The notes beneath the pieces are model-generated. The model did not search any database and was not told the DNA's origin. It was given only the letters and a program-made list of their open reading frames with translations. A program made the position numbers and the translations under genes. From Terriglobia bacterium (lineage in GTDB: Bacteria > Acidobacteriota > Terriglobia > UBA7540), in contig JASHTZ010000222.1 in NCBI GenBank assembly GCA_030040295.1, positions 1 through 8,011 of the forward strand: 8,011 nucleotides of DNA. Direction: 5' to 3'. Within the stretch, counting starts at the first letter, position 1. The number at the start of each line of letters is the position of its first letter. Shown piece by piece: positions 6,220-8,011 of the stretch.

Positions 6220-7755
6220 ATGAGCGTCTACACCTATCGTCGAGGATCCATTTTCTGGGCGCTGACCCTGATTGGCGTGGGCGCCATTTTTCTCTGGCAG
6301 AATTTCAATCCTGATGTTCACCCCTGGAGAATCATCGCCCGGTTTTGGCCCATCCTCATCATTTTCTGGGGAGTTTCCAAGCTCATCGACTACATGCAGT
6401 CGCAAGCCCACCCGGAAACCACCGTGCCCCCGCTCTTCTCGGGCAGCGAAGTGGTGATGCTAGTTCTGATTCTGGTGCTGGGAACCATCATCTCCAAGAT
6501 CGTCCTCCATCCCACCTGGCAGGGCTGGGGATGGCACATTGACGACGATGAAATCTCCAACATCTTCATGAATTCCTACACCTACGACCAGACTTTTTCA
6601 GACCCCTTAAAGTCAGGCTCGCAATTGATCTTGGAGGATCAGCGCGGCCCAGTGGAGGTTCACGGCGCGGACACGACTTCCCTCGATGCGACTGTCAAGG
6701 AATCGATCCGGGCTGACGACGAAGGTGCGGCAAAAAAAATGTCCGATCGGCTGTTATTCGACCTTGTGAACGAGGGGGGCCACTACGTGTTGCGCACCAA
6801 TCGGCGCTCGCTACCTGACGATGGCGACCGCGTCTCACTGGATATGAACTTGCGCGTGCCCCAGGCCACCAGCGACCAGATCAACTCCGTGCGCGGAGAC
6901 ATCAACGTGGACGGAGTTCACGGCGACCAGACGCTGTTCACCCAGCACGGCGACGTGCGCGCCACCAACATCGAGGGCCTGGTGAAGATTCACAAGACGG
7001 GTGGATCCACGGAAGTCCACGGGGTGAAAGGCAGCGTGGAGCTCGACGGCCGGGGCAACGACATTGAAATCGGCGACGTCACCGATACTGTTACGGTGAA
7101 CGGCGAATATGGCGGTGACCTTCAATTCCACAATATCGGCCAGACCTTCCGGTTTGAATCGCAGCGCACTTCCATGACCGCGCAGAAGCTGTCCGGCCGC
7201 CTGGACATGGAAGTTGGTTCGTTGGACCTGAACGGCATCGACGGCCCCTTTGAAATCAAGACCAGCCAGAAGGACATCACCATCAATGATTTCAAGCACA
7301 GCTTGCAGATCGACGACAGCAACAGCCAAATCACCCTGCAAACCTCCACGCCTCCCACTCACGACATCGAAGTGGAGTCGAAGAACGGGGCGGTGGAGCT
7401 AACGTTGCCCTCTAATTCAAACTTTCAAATCGAAGCCACCTCGCGCCACGGCGAGGTGGAATGCGATTTTTCCGGCCCGGGCTTGAAAGTCGCGAAGGAA
7501 GGCGACTCGCCCTCCATCGAAGGCGCCTACGGCAAAGGCGGGCCCATGATTCGCATCCATTCCGATTACGGCGCCATCCGCATCTTGCAAGCGGGTTCCC
7601 AACCGCCGAGGCCGCCGCAGCCGCCGGAAACACCCGGCAAGGGGGAGAAGACTTGGAACGGCATCATCCTGCCATCGTACGCGTCGCTCTTTTTCCACTC
7701 CCGTCGTTACCGAATTGGCTCAAGGGAGAGCAGGAAAATTCGATGGGATCGCTAA
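6220..7755 (+). CDS. LiaF-like membrane protein with DUF4097 beta-repeat (adhesin-like / Toastrack-type) domain
   Basis: This 511-residue protein starts at ATG 6220 with GGGAG at 6208-6212. Two helices at about 11-27 and 39-56, linked by a short turn and holding RFWPILIIFWG, form a LiaI/LiaF-type hairpin. A third membrane helix spans about 77-95. From about 130 to 455 comes a long run of short beta-strand repeats typical of DUF4097, with recurring units such as SVRGDINVDGVHGD, QHGDVRATNIEG, KGSVELDG and SKNGAVELTL. DUF4097 is related to the C-terminal domains of LiaF and PspC, the so-called Toastrack fold. With three helices the beta domain should be on the opposite side from the N-terminus. 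A Pro-rich stretch (about 461-471) precedes a basic tail (478-511) that does not look like the family. As the last gene it may be the effector or sensor of the module; its biochemical role is unknown. Confidence 0.88.
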   Translation: MSVYTYRRGSIFWALTLIGVGAIFLWQNFNPDVHPWRIIARFWPILIIFWGVSKLIDYMQSQAHPETTVPPLFSGSEVVMLVLILVLGTIISKIVLHPTWQGWGWHIDDDEISNIFMNSYTYDQTFSDPLKSGSQLILEDQRGPVEVHGADTTSLDATVKESIRADDEGAAKKMSDRLLFDLVNEGGHYVLRTNRRSLPDDGDRVSLDMNLRVPQATSDQINSVRGDINVDGVHGDQTLFTQHGDVRATNIEGLVKIHKTGGSTEVHGVKGSVELDGRGNDIEIGDVTDTVTVNGEYGGDLQFHNIGQTFRFESQRTSMTAQKLSGRLDMEVGSLDLNGIDGPFEIKTSQKDITINDFKHSLQIDDSNSQITLQTSTPPTHDIEVESKNGAVELTLPSNSNFQIEATSRHGEVECDFSGPGLKVAKEGDSPSIEGAYGKGGPMIRIHSDYGAIRILQAGSQPPRPPQPPETPGKGEKTWNGIILPSYASLFFHSRRYRIGSRESRKIRWDR

Positions 7756-7781
7756 ACGGCTGGAATTTTCAGGGCGCGCTG

Positions 7782-8011
7782 CTACCCTGCCACGCGTTCC
7801 AGCGTTTCGAAGAAATCCGGAAAGGAAATATCAACGCACGAGCTGTCTTTGATGACGGTCGTGCCCTCGGCCACCAGCGCGGCGATGGAAAAGGCCATGG
7901 CAATGCGGTGGTCGGCGTGCGGATCGATTTCCGCGCCGCGCAACTTCTGCCGGCCCGGCACGCGCAACCCGTCGGGAAACTCTTCAACCTCCGCGCCCAT
8001 GTGGCGCAAAT
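7782..8011 (-). CDS. aroA: 3-phosphoshikimate 1-carboxyvinyltransferase (EPSP synthase), C-terminal part only
   Basis: The last 75 residues and stop codon (TAG, 7784-7782) of a minus-strand gene that enters from the right edge; the family is usually about 430 residues, so over 80 percent lies outside. The visible part has MGAEVEEFPDGLRV, the hallmark DPHADHRIAMAFSIAALVAEG with the conserved DHR that helps bind phosphoenolpyruvate, and CVDISFPDFFETL near the end, all diagnostic of EPSP synthase. The enzyme joins shikimate 3-phosphate and phosphoenolpyruvate in the sixth step of the shikimate pathway to aromatic amino acids, in the cytoplasm. It converges on the DUF4097 gene with 26 nt between the stops and is unlikely to be part of that operon. 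Confidence 0.95.
   Translation of the reverse strand, partial: LRHMGAEVEEFPDGLRVPGRQKLRGAEIDPHADHRIAMAFSIAALVAEGTTVIKDSSCVDISFPDFFETLERVAG

Noticed and set aside
6835..7362. 175-codon minus-strand open frame
   Set aside because: Antisense shadow of the DUF4097 repeats; its Val/Asp/Leu-rich composition mirrors the regular coding strand.
7770..7789. CAGGG...CCCTG hairpin between the convergent gene ends as a terminator
   Set aside because: The stem is only 5 bp with a 10-nt loop, has no T-tract on either strand and overlaps the aroA stop; too weak to call.
1..8011. CRISPR array, tRNA, rRNA or insertion sequence
   Set aside because: No regularly spaced direct repeats, no RNA gene signatures and no transposase frame were seen on either strand.

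Overview
The window (about 8 kb, moderately high GC) looks like a chromosomal segment of a free-living Gram-negative bacterium, most likely an acidobacterium. Two things suggest this: a cytochrome-domain DUF1549/LamG/DUF1553 protein of the kind abundant in Planctomycetes, Verrucomicrobia and Solibacter-like Acidobacteria, and an ECF sigma factor operon carrying B-box, LiaF-like and DUF4097 membrane proteins. The assignment is an inference; no rRNA or tRNA gene is present to confirm it.

Layout. Positions 1-2765 (minus strand) hold most of one large exported c-type cytochrome-domain protein, cut at its C-terminus by the window edge. A divergent intergenic region (2766-3080) holds candidate promoters for both directions. 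From 3081 to 7755, eight plus-strand genes form an apparent operon: ECF sigma factor, zinc-finger (ZAS-type) anti-sigma factor with one membrane helix, B-box zinc-finger protein with a TM2-like and a LiaI/LiaF-like membrane region, three tandem paralogous microproteins (one membrane helix plus a charged coiled coil, PspB-like in architecture), a 70-residue protein that is little more than a LiaI/LiaF-type helical hairpin, and a 511-residue protein with the same hairpin fused to a DUF4097 beta-repeat domain. The first three genes overlap by ATGA and are probably translationally coupled. A 57-bp palindromic REP-like element separates the second and third microprotein genes. At the right edge, the C-terminal 76 codons of aroA (EPSP synthase) lie convergently on the minus strand.

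How the genes may work together. The sigma/anti-sigma pair should transduce a cell-envelope signal, and every downstream product is predicted to be membrane-associated. Three of them share the same LiaF-like double helix, and three share a Psp-like helix-plus-coiled-coil design. The simplest reading is a self-contained envelope-stress module, analogous to Psp/Lia systems but with no PspA or two-component genes in view and controlled by an ECF sigma factor. This function is inferred from architecture and context only. The cytochrome-domain gene and aroA appear unrelated to it.
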